A stretch of 64,000 bases of DNA. Origin: Rudanella paleaurantiibacter. Its GTDB lineage: Bacteria; Bacteroidota; Bacteroidia; Cytophagales; Spirosomataceae. The number at the start of each line of letters is the position of its first letter. Positions within the stretch are counted from its first letter, which is position 1. The stretch is taken from contig NZ_WELI01000007.1 in the NCBI RefSeq assembly GCF_009184635.1, positions 124,001 through 188,000 on the forward strand, in the 5' to 3' direction. The position numbers were made by a program, and so were the translations under genes. The notes beneath the pieces were generated by a model. That model made no database searches. It saw nothing but the letters and a program-made list of their open reading frames with translations, and was not told the DNA's origin. Shown here piece after piece: positions 7,812-16,857 of this stretch.

Positions 7812-9749
7812 CTATCGCTGCCGGGCGGCCCGACCTACCCGACCCACGTACAAGCCCTGGTCGTCGGGGATTTGGGTGGCTTCGTCGGCCAGATTCTGCC
7901 GAAGTGTAGTTACACGATCGGCCATAAGTAATCCCGATTCGGGCGCTTCGCCCGGTGCAAACGGGGGCGACTCTACGTACATTGTGGGTGGGAAATCAGG
8001 ATCGTCGGGCAGACCGGGCTGATGACCAATCACGCCCAGATCCCCGAACTTATCCACCATATTGACCAGTGCATCGAGGTAGCCGGGCCCGAGAATCCGG
8101 TACCAGCTGGCCCGGCGATTAAACGCATCGAGCCGTTCCGACCGGTCACGGCCTGTATCCATGACCACTTCGTAATCAGCTTGTTTCAGAACGGTATTGG
8201 GCACGCGGGCGGGCCAGAACGTCGGCACCAGCGGATCGTACTGCGACTCATACCCGGCCCGGCAACTGGCGGTGTCACTTTGCCAGGGGCAGGCCATCCA
8301 GCGGGTCAGGTCGCCGGGGCCGTTCCAGAAAATACCTGGTGGCGTGGTAAACACATCGCTCAGTAAATCGGGTGAGAGCACCGGGCCGTAGTCAGGTTCG
8401 GGGTAATTGGCCGGCCGCCGACGAACCCGAAACGGGCCGCTGTACATGCCCACCTGTCGCATGGGCCAGGTCATTTCGCAACCGGGGTGGAATGGGCCGC
8501 CGAGGCAGTACCAAAGGGCGGATTTGGTCAGGGTGTCCGCCTGTTGCTGTGGGTCGCCAATGTCCTGAAGCGACTGGGGGGGCTGGTAATTCGGGTCCCA
8601 GTCGGGCGTAAAGTTTCCGTTGACCCAACTGTTCAGGTAGCCGTACAGGGTTTTGGTCAGCGTAAAATACGCGTTGGGCGTCGAGGCTGGCACGTTCATA
8701 TTGTCGCCGTACATCCAGGGCCACCGCTGCGGCTCAATCTGGGTCGATTTGGGTGAGCGGAAGTAATTGAAAATCTGTCGGCGGTACTCACGGTAGTCGT
8801 CGGTCACGTTGCCGTCGGCATCGGTCGTGATCGTCGATAGTTTGTGCAGTAGGGCGGGCTGGGTGAAATCGTAAGCCTGGCCGTGTCCGTAGGCCACAAA
8901 AAAGCCCTGATTGACCCACTGATTCTGACTGAATTGATCCAGAATGGGCAGAATATCGTGCTGAAACGAGGGACGTGTGGTTGTGGGGGTGTTGAAATAC
9001 CCGCTGATGGCGTCGGCCACCACATCGTACATCGTCTGTACCGAGATAATGTCTGGCGCGTAGTTTGGTGGCCCGCACACAACCCAGGCTCCTTCAACGG
9101 GCAGGCTCTGCCCCTGGTACGTCACCACGGCATCTACCGGTCCGTCGGAGGTGTCGTCGTGCCAGCCGTTATTATTGGCAAAGGTCGTGGGCGTGTTGCC
9201 GGGGTAAGGCGTGTTCGAAACGCCATGGCCACCCAGAAACAGCAAATGGCCCTCTTCGTCGGTGCGAAGCTCGCCCAGATACACCGATTCACCCAAAAAC
9301 TGGCCTTTGTCAAAGGCATATTGCTGGCCACTCTCGTTGGTTCCGGTGATTGATACGGGGCCCGGGTCAATAATCAATTGTTGCCGGTCGGTGCCCTGGA
9401 AATTGGCGTTACGAAGCGGTACGGGCTTGGCCTGCGGAATATCCAGGGCCACGTCGAACTCGTACCAGGCCGCTTTTTTATTAGCCACATGGGCCGTCCA
9501 GGTGATCGAGGCATTAGACGCGTTCAATTCCTGCACCACCTGCCCCTGCGCGTTGAGGCCAAATACCCGAAACCGGGCGGCCTGCCGTTTGAGGGCCCCA
9601 CGCTGGTCTTTGTAAAAGGCTGCGGGCCGCTGGGCGGGCGCCAGCACTTCGGGGCCAATGAAATACGAATCGGGACTGTTGCCCACGCGGGCAACGCCAA
9701 TGGCGGGATAGATAGCCGCCCGGACAATCGTTTGGTCAATAGAAGACAT
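7812..9749 (-). CDS. LodA/GoxA-like CTQ-dependent amine oxidase
   Basis: A 645-residue protein of the LodA family: the N-terminal AAIYPAIGVARVGNS block (residues 11-25) is the family hallmark, followed by LFLGGHGVSNT near 170 and WHDDTSDGPVDA near 196. LodA (L-lysine 6-oxidase) and GoxA (glycine oxidase) oxidise amino acids and release H2O2 and ammonia, using cysteine tryptophylquinone made from one Cys and one Trp. Candidates here are C424 (FHPGCEMTWPMRQ) and W489 (MACPWQSDTASC), 65 residues apart, the same spacing I recall for Cys516-Trp581 of LodA. C415 and C496 are alternatives, and the Asp I recall four residues before the LodA Cys is not evident. No signal peptide. Substrate unknown. 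Middle gene of the operon. Confidence 0.9.
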   Translation of the reverse strand: MSSIDQTIVRAAIYPAIGVARVGNSPDSYFIGPEVLAPAQRPAAFYKDQRGALKRQAARFRVFGLNAQGQVVQELNASNASITWTAHVANKKAAWYEFDVALDIPQAKPVPLRNANFQGTDRQQLIIDPGPVSITGTNESGQQYAFDKGQFLGESVYLGELRTDEEGHLLFLGGHGVSNTPYPGNTPTTFANNNGWHDDTSDGPVDAVVTYQGQSLPVEGAWVVCGPPNYAPDIISVQTMYDVVADAISGYFNTPTTTRPSFQHDILPILDQFSQNQWVNQGFFVAYGHGQAYDFTQPALLHKLSTITTDADGNVTDDYREYRRQIFNYFRSPKSTQIEPQRWPWMYGDNMNVPASTPNAYFTLTKTLYGYLNSWVNGNFTPDWDPNYQPPQSLQDIGDPQQQADTLTKSALWYCLGGPFHPGCEMTWPMRQVGMYSGPFRVRRRPANYPEPDYGPVLSPDLLSDVFTTPPGIFWNGPGDLTRWMACPWQSDTASCRAGYESQYDPLVPTFWPARVPNTVLKQADYEVVMDTGRDRSERLDAFNRRASWYRILGPGYLDALVNMVDKFGDLGVIGHQPGLPDDPDFPPTMYVESPPFAPGEAPESGLLMADRVTTLRQNLADEATQIPDDQGLYVGRVGRAARQR

Positions 9750-9775
9750 CGTTACGCGTTGGTTTAGGAAAGAGT

Positions 9776-10804
9776 TTAGTTGGAGGCTGGTTGCGGAATC
9801 ACGTTAGAAGGCGGCTGGGGTGGGCGGTTGACCGTTGGTTCACCGACGGGTACGCCATTGAGGTACCGCCGGAGTTCGGCCGAGGCCTGATACACCACTT
9901 TACGAACTTCGTTGAGGCTCCCCACGGGTGCATGTTCGGGTAGGGCGTGCCACGAATTAAACGCCAGATTTTCGCCGAAAGCCGCCTGACCGGGGGCGTC
10001 GATATCCTGCACGGGTAGCGTGATGGTGGCTACCGGAATCGGGGGCGACTCCTGTTCGCTCCAGGCCACGGTGGCATCGTCGAGGGGCATGGTGGCTGGG
10101 TTACGCCGGAACTGCACCGAAAACGTCAGCGTAATGGGCTGGCCCAGCAACCGGTCGCGCAGGCGGTCGTGCAGGTAGTTGGGGTTGTTGGTCGGCACGT
10201 CGTCCGGGGCATCCGTGACCGAAGCGGTTACCTTGTATTTCACGTATTCGCCTTCGCCAAAGGCATACGGCAGGCAACTCCAGTAGGGCGTGGCCAGTAC
10301 ATCCGGAAACGACTTGTCCATTTCGTTCAGTATCGCCTGCGTAACCGGGTGCGTGTTCAGGTAAGTATCGTAATTATGCCCCACCACCCCGGCCTGTGTG
10401 AAGGCACACATTTCGGTCGCGTTTGGTACAAAAAACCGGTCGATGAACTGAAGGGTGAAATCGTGCGTGGTGGCATCTTCTTCGCCGGGGAGCAGCTTGC
10501 GGCCGGGCACATCAAATAGCTTGATCGAGAGGCCCAGCGTGGTACCCTGGTCGGGAAGCAGGGGTAGGGTGTCCGACGAAAACCGAACCCAGCACGCAAA
10601 CGAGGGGTAACTAAACACCCCAATTTTGAGCGTATCGGGCAGGTCGGGGTTAACCGTAAATGTGCCGTATGCAACGCCGTGTGGGCGCAAAAAAACCGCC
10701 CGCCGAACGGGTTGCTGACCCGCCAGAATCCGAGGGCCCATTGTTTTGTTGACGAACATCTGTTTGAGCGATCCAATGGGGTCGGCTGAGCAATCGATAG
10801 CCAT
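9776..10804 (-). CDS. Catalase-family haem protein
   Basis: A 342-residue protein resembling the short catalase-like family. It keeps a His in FLRPHGVAYGTFTV (H42), the RFFVPNATEMCAF region, the block FNSWHALPEHAPVGSLNEV and, directly after it, RKVVY (R301, Y305), which fits the RxxxY proximal haem-ligand motif of catalases. It is much shorter than true monofunctional catalases (about 480 residues or more), so genuine catalase activity is not certain; peroxidase-like or allene-oxide-synthase-like chemistry is possible. It is the first gene of the operon, 26 bp ahead of the LodA-like oxidase, so removal or use of the H2O2 made by that enzyme is the natural inference. No signal peptide seen. 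Confidence 0.85.
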   Translation of the reverse strand: MAIDCSADPIGSLKQMFVNKTMGPRILAGQQPVRRAVFLRPHGVAYGTFTVNPDLPDTLKIGVFSYPSFACWVRFSSDTLPLLPDQGTTLGLSIKLFDVPGRKLLPGEEDATTHDFTLQFIDRFFVPNATEMCAFTQAGVVGHNYDTYLNTHPVTQAILNEMDKSFPDVLATPYWSCLPYAFGEGEYVKYKVTASVTDAPDDVPTNNPNYLHDRLRDRLLGQPITLTFSVQFRRNPATMPLDDATVAWSEQESPPIPVATITLPVQDIDAPGQAAFGENLAFNSWHALPEHAPVGSLNEVRKVVYQASAELRRYLNGVPVGEPTVNRPPQPPSNVIPQPASN

Positions 10805-11186
10805 AGAGGTATTGGTTTAGGGAAAGAGAAAAGCAGAAGCAACCGGGAATAAGAATCCGCCCGATCAAGGGTACGGATGCACGATCAGTCGGCAGGTATT
10901 ACGAATCCGGACGAAGTAGATGATAAAACGCATACAGATAATGTCTTAAGAGTGAATGGCTTGTGGTATAAGTCGAATCAATATATGTGATGCCGTAGAT
11001 GACTGATGGTCTTTTCTGACAGATGGTATCTTTTTCATTGATTTGCGTCTCCAGCGTCGATTATTTGTACCGAATCGGGATAGAACTGCACCCAACGGAT
11101 TGATTTTAGTGCTGCCGTGACTTTTTCGTTGTACAAACTGTTACCCGTTTAACCGACTGACTCTGTTGGTCGTCGGTCCGTTGATT
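10805..11186. other. Divergent intergenic region, 382 bp
   Basis: No gene is visible. It separates the leftward catalase-LodA-LodB operon from rightward menF and must hold both promoters. A weak rightward Bacteroidota-type candidate is TTG at 11038-11040, 19 bp, then ATTATTTG at 11060-11067 (consensus TANNTTTG, two mismatches). No convincing leftward promoter or operator palindrome was found by eye. Confidence 0.4.
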
Positions 11187-12464
11187 ATGCAAGTAGAGGC
11201 AATCCATATTCGGCCAGACTTCGCGCAGCCCACCGCGACAGCCTGGTGGGAGGTAGCCCGGCAGGCTGGTTATCCGGCTGCCCTCTGGCGGCTGCCCAAT
11301 CAGACCGAAAAACACCTGATCGTTCACCTCGACCATACACCCGCCGTGGTGCCGGTCGATTTGGAAGAGCTACCCGCCGGGTTCGTGATGAGCCCGTTCA
11401 ACAATTTTGATTACGGCACGGGCCAACCCTTTGAGGCTCCGTTCTTACGCGCTGACCTGCACGTAAAGCAGGCAGGCCAGGGCTGGGAACTTGCCAGCCC
11501 CGTGACCTCGCGCCGGGCCGAAGAACTCATCGGGCAGGTGCAAGCCTACCGGCCGGCCAACCGCCCTGTGGCCCAAATGGTCGATGACCCGGCTGCCGAT
11601 CAAATCAACAGCGTAGCCCAGCACCGTTTCGAGCAGAGTGTCGAGGAGGCCGTTGCGGCTATGCAGCAGGGGGCTTTTCGGAAAGTGGTGCTCTCGCGTA
11701 CTAAATCGGTCTGGTTCGACGAAGAGCCCGATGCCGTGGCCTTGTTCGATCAACTTTGCGTAGCGTACCCAACCGCGTTTGTGGCGGCTGTGTGGCTCCC
11801 CGACCGACGGCAGGTCTGGATCAGTGCCAGTCCTGAGCGGCTGGTGAGCGTCGATGCGGCCGGCATATTCCGCACCATTTCGCTGGCCGGCACCCAGTCG
11901 GCTTACGATGCCGGGGGGCGGCTCAAGCGGACTTCGGAGGCCTTATGGGCGCAGAAAGAGATTGAGGAGCAGGCCCTGGTGAGTCGCTACATCATCGAGT
12001 GCTTCAAGAAAATCCGTTTACGAGAATATCTCGAAGAAGGCCCCAAGACCATTCTGGCGGGGAATCTGATGCACCTGGGCAGTCATTTTACCGTGGATAC
12101 GCAAGCCGTACGCTATGGGCAACTGGGCACCGTGATGATTCGGCTGCTGCACCCGACCTCGGCCGTGTGCGGAATGCCCCGAACCGATGCGTTCAACTTC
12201 ATCAATGAACATGAGGGCTACGACCGCGAGTTTTACAGCGGTTTTCTGGGGCCGGTCAACATGACACCCGATGGCGTCACCGAAGGCACCGAAAGCAATC
12301 TGTTTGTGCATATTCGGTGCATGAAGGTGGAGGGTAAACAAGCGACTTTGTTTGCCGGAGCCGGCCTGACTGAAGACTCTGACCCGCAAAAAGAGTGGAA
12401 AGAAACCGAGATGAAATGCCAGACATTGCTCTCGGTGATGAAAAGCCTGAATGCCGGACAGTAG
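11187..12464 (+). CDS. menF: Isochorismate synthase (MenF/EntC family)
   Basis: About 425 residues from the ATG at 11187; the frame is open to a TTG at 11166 without conservation. A chorismate-binding enzyme: FRKVVLSRTKSVWF in the middle, WISASPERLVSVD, SLAGTQSAYD, then the catalytic tail LHPTSAVCGMPRTDAF and GYDREFYSGFLGPV, and a closing FAGAGLTEDSDPQKEWKETE. These match isochorismate synthases, which convert chorismate to isochorismate for menaquinone or siderophores. No other men or ent genes adjoin, except the MenI-like thioesterase at 6.3 kb, so menaquinone is the more likely use in this lineage. The P450 gene begins 40 bp downstream and may be co-transcribed. Confidence 0.88.
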   Translation: MQVEAIHIRPDFAQPTATAWWEVARQAGYPAALWRLPNQTEKHLIVHLDHTPAVVPVDLEELPAGFVMSPFNNFDYGTGQPFEAPFLRADLHVKQAGQGWELASPVTSRRAEELIGQVQAYRPANRPVAQMVDDPAADQINSVAQHRFEQSVEEAVAAMQQGAFRKVVLSRTKSVWFDEEPDAVALFDQLCVAYPTAFVAAVWLPDRRQVWISASPERLVSVDAAGIFRTISLAGTQSAYDAGGRLKRTSEALWAQKEIEEQALVSRYIIECFKKIRLREYLEEGPKTILAGNLMHLGSHFTVDTQAVRYGQLGTVMIRLLHPTSAVCGMPRTDAFNFINEHEGYDREFYSGFLGPVNMTPDGVTEGTESNLFVHIRCMKVEGKQATLFAGAGLTEDSDPQKEWKETEMKCQTLLSVMKSLNAGQ

Positions 12465-12504
12465 CCGGATCGCCCTATCTTTACGGAACCTCTCTCCGAT
12501 AGTC

Positions 12505-13893
12505 ATGGCAGCATCCGAAACCTCCACACCCGTACACCCCGGTTGGCCCGTGGTGGGCAATACCCTTGAGTTTGCCCGTAATCCGCTGGCGATGTTTACC
12601 CGGCTCTCGCAACAGTACGAGCGGGTGGTACGCATATCTATTGGCGGCCGTAAGCAGTTCGTGGCCCTGCGCCCCGAAGATGTGAAGTACGTGTTTCAGG
12701 AGAACAACCGAAACTATGTGCGGTCGCCTGCATTTATGATACTCAAACGCTTTCTGGGCGAAGGGCTGCTCACAAGCGACGGTGATTTCTGGCGTCGGCA
12801 ACGTCGACTGGCACAACCCGCGTTTCACCGGCAGAAGCTGGCTATACTGGCCCAAACGATGGTGGAAGAGGCCGTCGGTTGGGTCGATGAACTGGCTGAA
12901 AGTGTGGAGGCTAAACCCGGTGCGCCGGTCAATATGTCGCAGTCGCTCATGGATGTGACCATGCAGATTGTGTGTAAAACTCTATTTGGCACAGAGTACG
13001 CGGCCGTGTCGGGCGCGGGCCACATCAAGGGCCTTTCGCACTCGCTCGAAACACTCAACTATCTGGCCAATCAGATGCTGCTGACGCCCGTTAAGGTGCC
13101 GCGCTCGTGGCCTACGCCCAGCAATGTCCGGTTCCGAAAGGCAAGCGCGCTGGTCGATAACCTGATCTATGGCTTTATTGCTACCCGGCGCCAAACGGGC
13201 GAGTCGCGCGATGACCTGCTCGATATGCTGCTCCATGCCGTTGATGAAGAAACCGGGGCGGTGATGTCGGACAAGCAACTGCGCGACGAGTGCGTGACCC
13301 TGTTTACGGCTGGGCATGAAACAACGGCCGTATCAATGGCCTGGACACTTTCTCTGCTGGCCACCCACCCCGACATACAGGCCCGCGTGCAGGCCGAAGT
13401 CCGGGAGAAACTCGGTACCGACCGCGTGCCGGGTGCCGATGCTTTCCGGTCGCTTACGTACACGCTTCAGGTTATTCAGGAGTCGCTGCGGCTGTACCCA
13501 CCGGCCTGGGCCATGAGCCGTATGGCGCTTGCCGACGATCAGCTTGGGCCGCACCGGGTGCCGGCGGGGGCTACGGTGCTGGTATCACCCTATGTGCTGC
13601 ACCACGACCCGCGCCATTGGGAGCAGCCTGACCGGTTCGACCCTGACCGGTTTGCGGCCGGGCGCGAAAAAGAACGGCATCCGTACGCGTACCTGCCGTT
13701 TGGGGGCGGCCCCCGGCTCTGTATCGGCAATCAGTTTGCCCTAATGGAGATGCAGATTCTGCTCGGGCTGTTGCTCCGCGACTTTACCCTCCAACGCCCC
13801 GAAAAACTACCCGTTCCGCAACCACTTATCACGTTGCGCCCTAAAACACCGCTGCATCTGGTGATGCAACGGAACACCAACTGGTTCTCCTGA
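12505..13893 (+). CDS. Cytochrome P450
   Basis: A 462-residue bacterial P450 from the ATG at 12505 (upstream frame to 12451 overlaps menF and is not conserved). Landmarks: the proline-rich start PGWPVVGNTLEF, the I-helix oxygen-activation motif LFTAGHETTAVSMAW around residue 275, the K-helix ESLRLYPPAW, and the haem loop LPFGGGPRLCIGNQFAL with ligand C406. Sequence style is that of the fatty-acid / CYP102-haem-domain or CYP110-like group, with no fused reductase, so separate redox partners are required; none is encoded nearby. Substrate unknown. Lies between menF and an SDR gene on the same strand with short gaps, suggesting an operon. Confidence 0.93.
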   Translation: MAASETSTPVHPGWPVVGNTLEFARNPLAMFTRLSQQYERVVRISIGGRKQFVALRPEDVKYVFQENNRNYVRSPAFMILKRFLGEGLLTSDGDFWRRQRRLAQPAFHRQKLAILAQTMVEEAVGWVDELAESVEAKPGAPVNMSQSLMDVTMQIVCKTLFGTEYAAVSGAGHIKGLSHSLETLNYLANQMLLTPVKVPRSWPTPSNVRFRKASALVDNLIYGFIATRRQTGESRDDLLDMLLHAVDEETGAVMSDKQLRDECVTLFTAGHETTAVSMAWTLSLLATHPDIQARVQAEVREKLGTDRVPGADAFRSLTYTLQVIQESLRLYPPAWAMSRMALADDQLGPHRVPAGATVLVSPYVLHHDPRHWEQPDRFDPDRFAAGREKERHPYAYLPFGGGPRLCIGNQFALMEMQILLGLLLRDFTLQRPEKLPVPQPLITLRPKTPLHLVMQRNTNWFS

Positions 13894-13943
13894 ACAATCG
13901 GGCCTACTTGCTGGTAACGTACAATACACACGTACTCAACGTT

Positions 13944-14741
13944 ATGGCGCAAGAAAAAGAACTGGAAGGCCGGGTAGCCGTGATTACAGGTGCCGGGTCG
14001 GGAATTGGTAAGGCGGCTGCCCTACGGCTGGCTCGCGAAGGAGCAAAAGTAGTAGCTGTGAGTCGTTCAGACGACGAAATAAAGCAGACCGTTGCCGAAA
14101 TTGAGCAGGCAGGGGGTGAGGCAATTGCCGTTACAGCCGACATTTCGAAAGAACCCGATATGAAGGCTTTGTATGAGCAGGTCGAAAAAACCTACGGCCG
14201 ACTCGACATTGTGTTTGCCAACGCGGGCATCAACGGGGTATGGGCTCCGCTCGACGAAATTGAGCTTGATGAGTGGCAAAAAACAATCGACATTAACCTG
14301 ACCGGTACGTTTCTGACGGTCAAGCACGCCCTGCGGCTTCTTAAGCAGGCGGGCAAAGGCTCCATCATTATTACGGCGTCGGTCAATGGAACCCGCATTT
14401 TTACGAACACCGGTGCCACAGCTTACTCCTCAACCAAGGCTGCACAGGTGGCTTTCACCCAGATGATTGCCCTTGAACTGGCCAAGCACAAGATTCGGGT
14501 CAACGTGGTTTGTCCGGGGGCTATCGAAACAAACATTGAAGAGAGTACCGAACACCGCCATCTCGACCGGGTGAAAGAGCCCGCCGAGTTTCCGGCCGGT
14601 AAAATTCCCCTCACCGACGGTAAGCCGGGTACAAGCGAGCAGGTGGCGGATTTAGTGCTGTTCCTGGCCTCCGACCGGGCGAGCCATATTACCGGCACAC
14701 CTATCTGGATCGACGGGGCCGAGTCCCTGTTGTTGGGGTAA
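13944..14741 (+). CDS. SDR-family NAD(P)-dependent oxidoreductase
   Basis: About 265 residues from the ATG at 13944. Classical short-chain dehydrogenase: cofactor loop TGAGSGIG (residues 15-22), NAG at 93-95, and the catalytic set S146, Y161 and K165 (YSSTK). The C-terminal end WIDGAESLLLG is standard. Members oxidise or reduce alcohols, sugars, steroids or fatty-acyl intermediates; the substrate cannot be told. It starts 50 bp after the P450 stop, on the same strand, so a joint oxidative pathway is possible but unproven. Followed by a long imperfect palindrome. Confidence 0.9.
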   Translation: MAQEKELEGRVAVITGAGSGIGKAAALRLAREGAKVVAVSRSDDEIKQTVAEIEQAGGEAIAVTADISKEPDMKALYEQVEKTYGRLDIVFANAGINGVWAPLDEIELDEWQKTIDINLTGTFLTVKHALRLLKQAGKGSIIITASVNGTRIFTNTGATAYSSTKAAQVAFTQMIALELAKHKIRVNVVCPGAIETNIEESTEHRHLDRVKEPAEFPAGKIPLTDGKPGTSEQVADLVLFLASDRASHITGTPIWIDGAESLLLG

Positions 14742-14832
14742 CCTGTAGAGACGCCTACTTGCATCTCACTTGCGCCAGCAATCATTAAAAATTGCTTACG
14801 CCGGTGAGACGCAAGTATGCACCTCTACAGGT
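14741..14832. repeat. Long imperfect palindrome between convergent genes
   Basis: The segment opens with ACCTGTAGAGACGCCTACTT and closes with its near reverse complement ending CTCTACAGGT. The arms are about 40 bp each with several mismatches around a short A/T-rich centre. Words such as GAGACGCAAGTATGC recur in both arms. It fills the whole gap between the SDR and the convergent acyl-CoA dehydrogenase gene, so it may terminate transcription both ways; its look is of a dispersed palindromic repeat. Confidence 0.75.
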
Positions 14833-14834
14833 CA

Positions 14835-16622
14835 TTACAGGGCCAGTTCTTTCTCCGACACGATCGTTAGTACCTCGGGATCTTTCAGGCGGGCCGCCAA
14901 ACCGAGCGTTTTGGGCACTTCGTAATGGAAGAAGAACTTCATTGTGTGAATTTTGCCTTCGTAGAATGTCAGTTCATCGCCCTGCGGGTTTTGGGTGAGC
15001 AGCGCCTGTTTAGCCACCACAGCTTGTTTGAGCCACTGCCACGCTACGGTGACAATACCGAGCATTTCGAGGAACAGTGTCGCGTCGGAGAGGTAGCGCT
15101 CCACGTCGCTCATGGCGTGTGGCATCAGGGCCATAAATACCTCCTGCGCCTGCTTTAGTTCGCCTTTGAGCTTGTCGGCATAGGGTTTCAGATCGTCGTA
15201 CGCACTAGCTTCGGCAATGCTCTTGCTTATTTCGGCAAACAGCAGTTGAGCCGCTTTGCCGCCCTTCATGGTCATTTTACGGCCGAGCAAATCCTGCGCC
15301 TGAATACCGGTGGTACCTTCGTAAATCGGGGTAATCCGAATGTCGCGGTAGAGTTGTTCCACCGGGAAATCTTCGGTGAAACCGTACCCGCCAAAGGTTT
15401 GAACGCTTTGGCTGGTGGCCTGTACGCCCATTTCCGACGGATACGTCTTGGCCATCGGCGTCAGGATTTCGAGCAGCAGGGTATTGTTTTCTTTCTCTTC
15501 GCCCTCGGTCACCTGCGCCAGGTCGAACAGGCGAGCCGTTTCGAGCAACAGCGATAGCGAGCCCTCGGTTACGGCTTTCTGGAACAACAGCATCCGGCGT
15601 ACATCGGGGTGGTTGATGATGGGCGTTTGCGGAGCGTCGAGCGCGTGTTTCTGGTTCAGTCGGCGGCTCTGTGGGCGCTCCTTAGCGTATTGCAGGGCTG
15701 CATGGTAAGCGGCCGTGGCAATGGCGGCTGCTGTCATACCCACCCCAATACGGGCTTCGTTCATCATCTGGAACATATACGAAAGTCCCATATGCGGCTG
15801 TCCCACCAGATACCCGATACAGTCGTCGTTTTCGCCGTAGGTGAGGTGCATGGCGGGCACACCCCGTTGCCCCATTTTGTGGTACACACCGGTAGAGGTC
15901 ACGTCGTTGGGCGCACCATCGGTCCGGTACTTGGGCACCACAAACAGCGAAATCCCCTTGGTACCTTTAGGGGCTCCGTCGATGCGGGCGAGCAGCAGGT
16001 GAATGATATTATCGGCGGCATCGTGGTCACCGGCCGATATGAATACCTTTTGGCCCCGTATTTTGAAGGTGCCGTCGGGCTGCGGAGTGGCCGACGTGAC
16101 CACGTCTGAGAGTGAGCTACCGGCCTGCGGCTCAGTGAGGGCCATGGTGCCCTGCCACTTACCCGATAACATGTTTTCGACGTATGTTTTCTGGAGCTCT
16201 TCGGACCCGAACGACGTGATGAGGTGAGCCGCGCCCGAGGTAAGGCCGGTGTACATCATGCCATTGTTGGCCGCCATCAGAATAAAGCCCACCGTCGAGT
16301 TAATCAATTCGGGCAATTGCTGACCGCCGTGGTCGTAGCTGAAACCAGCCCCGATGAGGCCGGCCTCGCCCATGGCCTTCAGAAACTCTTTTACTTTCGG
16401 ATGCACCGTCACCTTGCCGTCTTTCAGTTCGGGCTGGTTTTTGTCGGCGTCTTTGAAGTACGGGTGCATGAGTGTATCGGCGATGTGGGTCACCGAATCG
16501 AGCACCATGTTGAACGTCTCTTTGTCGTGTCCGCTGAAGTATTCGTATTGGGCCAGTTGCTCGGCCTGAAATACTTCATGGAGCAGAAACTGTAGGTTGC
16601 GTTTGCTGAAATAGGTTGCCAT
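14835..16622 (-). CDS. Acyl-CoA dehydrogenase (DmdC/FadE-like long form)
   Basis: A 595-residue flavoenzyme, longer than the usual 380-residue acyl-CoA dehydrogenases because of an N-terminal extension (residues 1-75, FSKRNLQFLLHEVF) and a C-terminal helical domain (about 470-595), as in 3-methylmercaptopropionyl-CoA dehydrogenase-like proteins. Conserved segments: MALTEPQAGSSLSDV, FKIRGQKVFISAGDHD, KMGQRGVPAMHLTYG, MMNEARIGVGMTA, and QTFGGYGFTEDFPVEQLYRD followed by ITPIYEGTTGIQAQDLLGRK. It should catalyse alpha,beta-dehydrogenation of an acyl-CoA, probably in beta-oxidation, passing electrons to ETF. Single gene on the minus strand, convergent to the SDR. Confidence 0.93.
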   Translation of the reverse strand: MATYFSKRNLQFLLHEVFQAEQLAQYEYFSGHDKETFNMVLDSVTHIADTLMHPYFKDADKNQPELKDGKVTVHPKVKEFLKAMGEAGLIGAGFSYDHGGQQLPELINSTVGFILMAANNGMMYTGLTSGAAHLITSFGSEELQKTYVENMLSGKWQGTMALTEPQAGSSLSDVVTSATPQPDGTFKIRGQKVFISAGDHDAADNIIHLLLARIDGAPKGTKGISLFVVPKYRTDGAPNDVTSTGVYHKMGQRGVPAMHLTYGENDDCIGYLVGQPHMGLSYMFQMMNEARIGVGMTAAAIATAAYHAALQYAKERPQSRRLNQKHALDAPQTPIINHPDVRRMLLFQKAVTEGSLSLLLETARLFDLAQVTEGEEKENNTLLLEILTPMAKTYPSEMGVQATSQSVQTFGGYGFTEDFPVEQLYRDIRITPIYEGTTGIQAQDLLGRKMTMKGGKAAQLLFAEISKSIAEASAYDDLKPYADKLKGELKQAQEVFMALMPHAMSDVERYLSDATLFLEMLGIVTVAWQWLKQAVVAKQALLTQNPQGDELTFYEGKIHTMKFFFHYEVPKTLGLAARLKDPEVLTIVSEKELAL

Positions 16623-16857
16623 CGGAAGGGCTGATTTTTGGTTAACCGTATGCGTGCATACTAATTATTGGATAAAAATAAGCTGAAGTTGTTCAATCCT
16701 GCAAGTAAGCGGCCGCATATTTGGCAGACGACGGCCTCCTTTAAACCTTTTGGGCATCCGTCTGTCCATAAAGGGCGCAATTAGCGGGATTCTAAACAAC
16801 AATTTGAGTAGACAGCCGTTTACGTTGCGTTGTTAATACAAACCACTTTTTACAAAC

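Noticed and set aside
10805-11186. Possible riboswitch or small RNA in the largest unique spacer
   Set aside because: No conserved riboswitch core or stable terminator hairpin could be recognised by eye.
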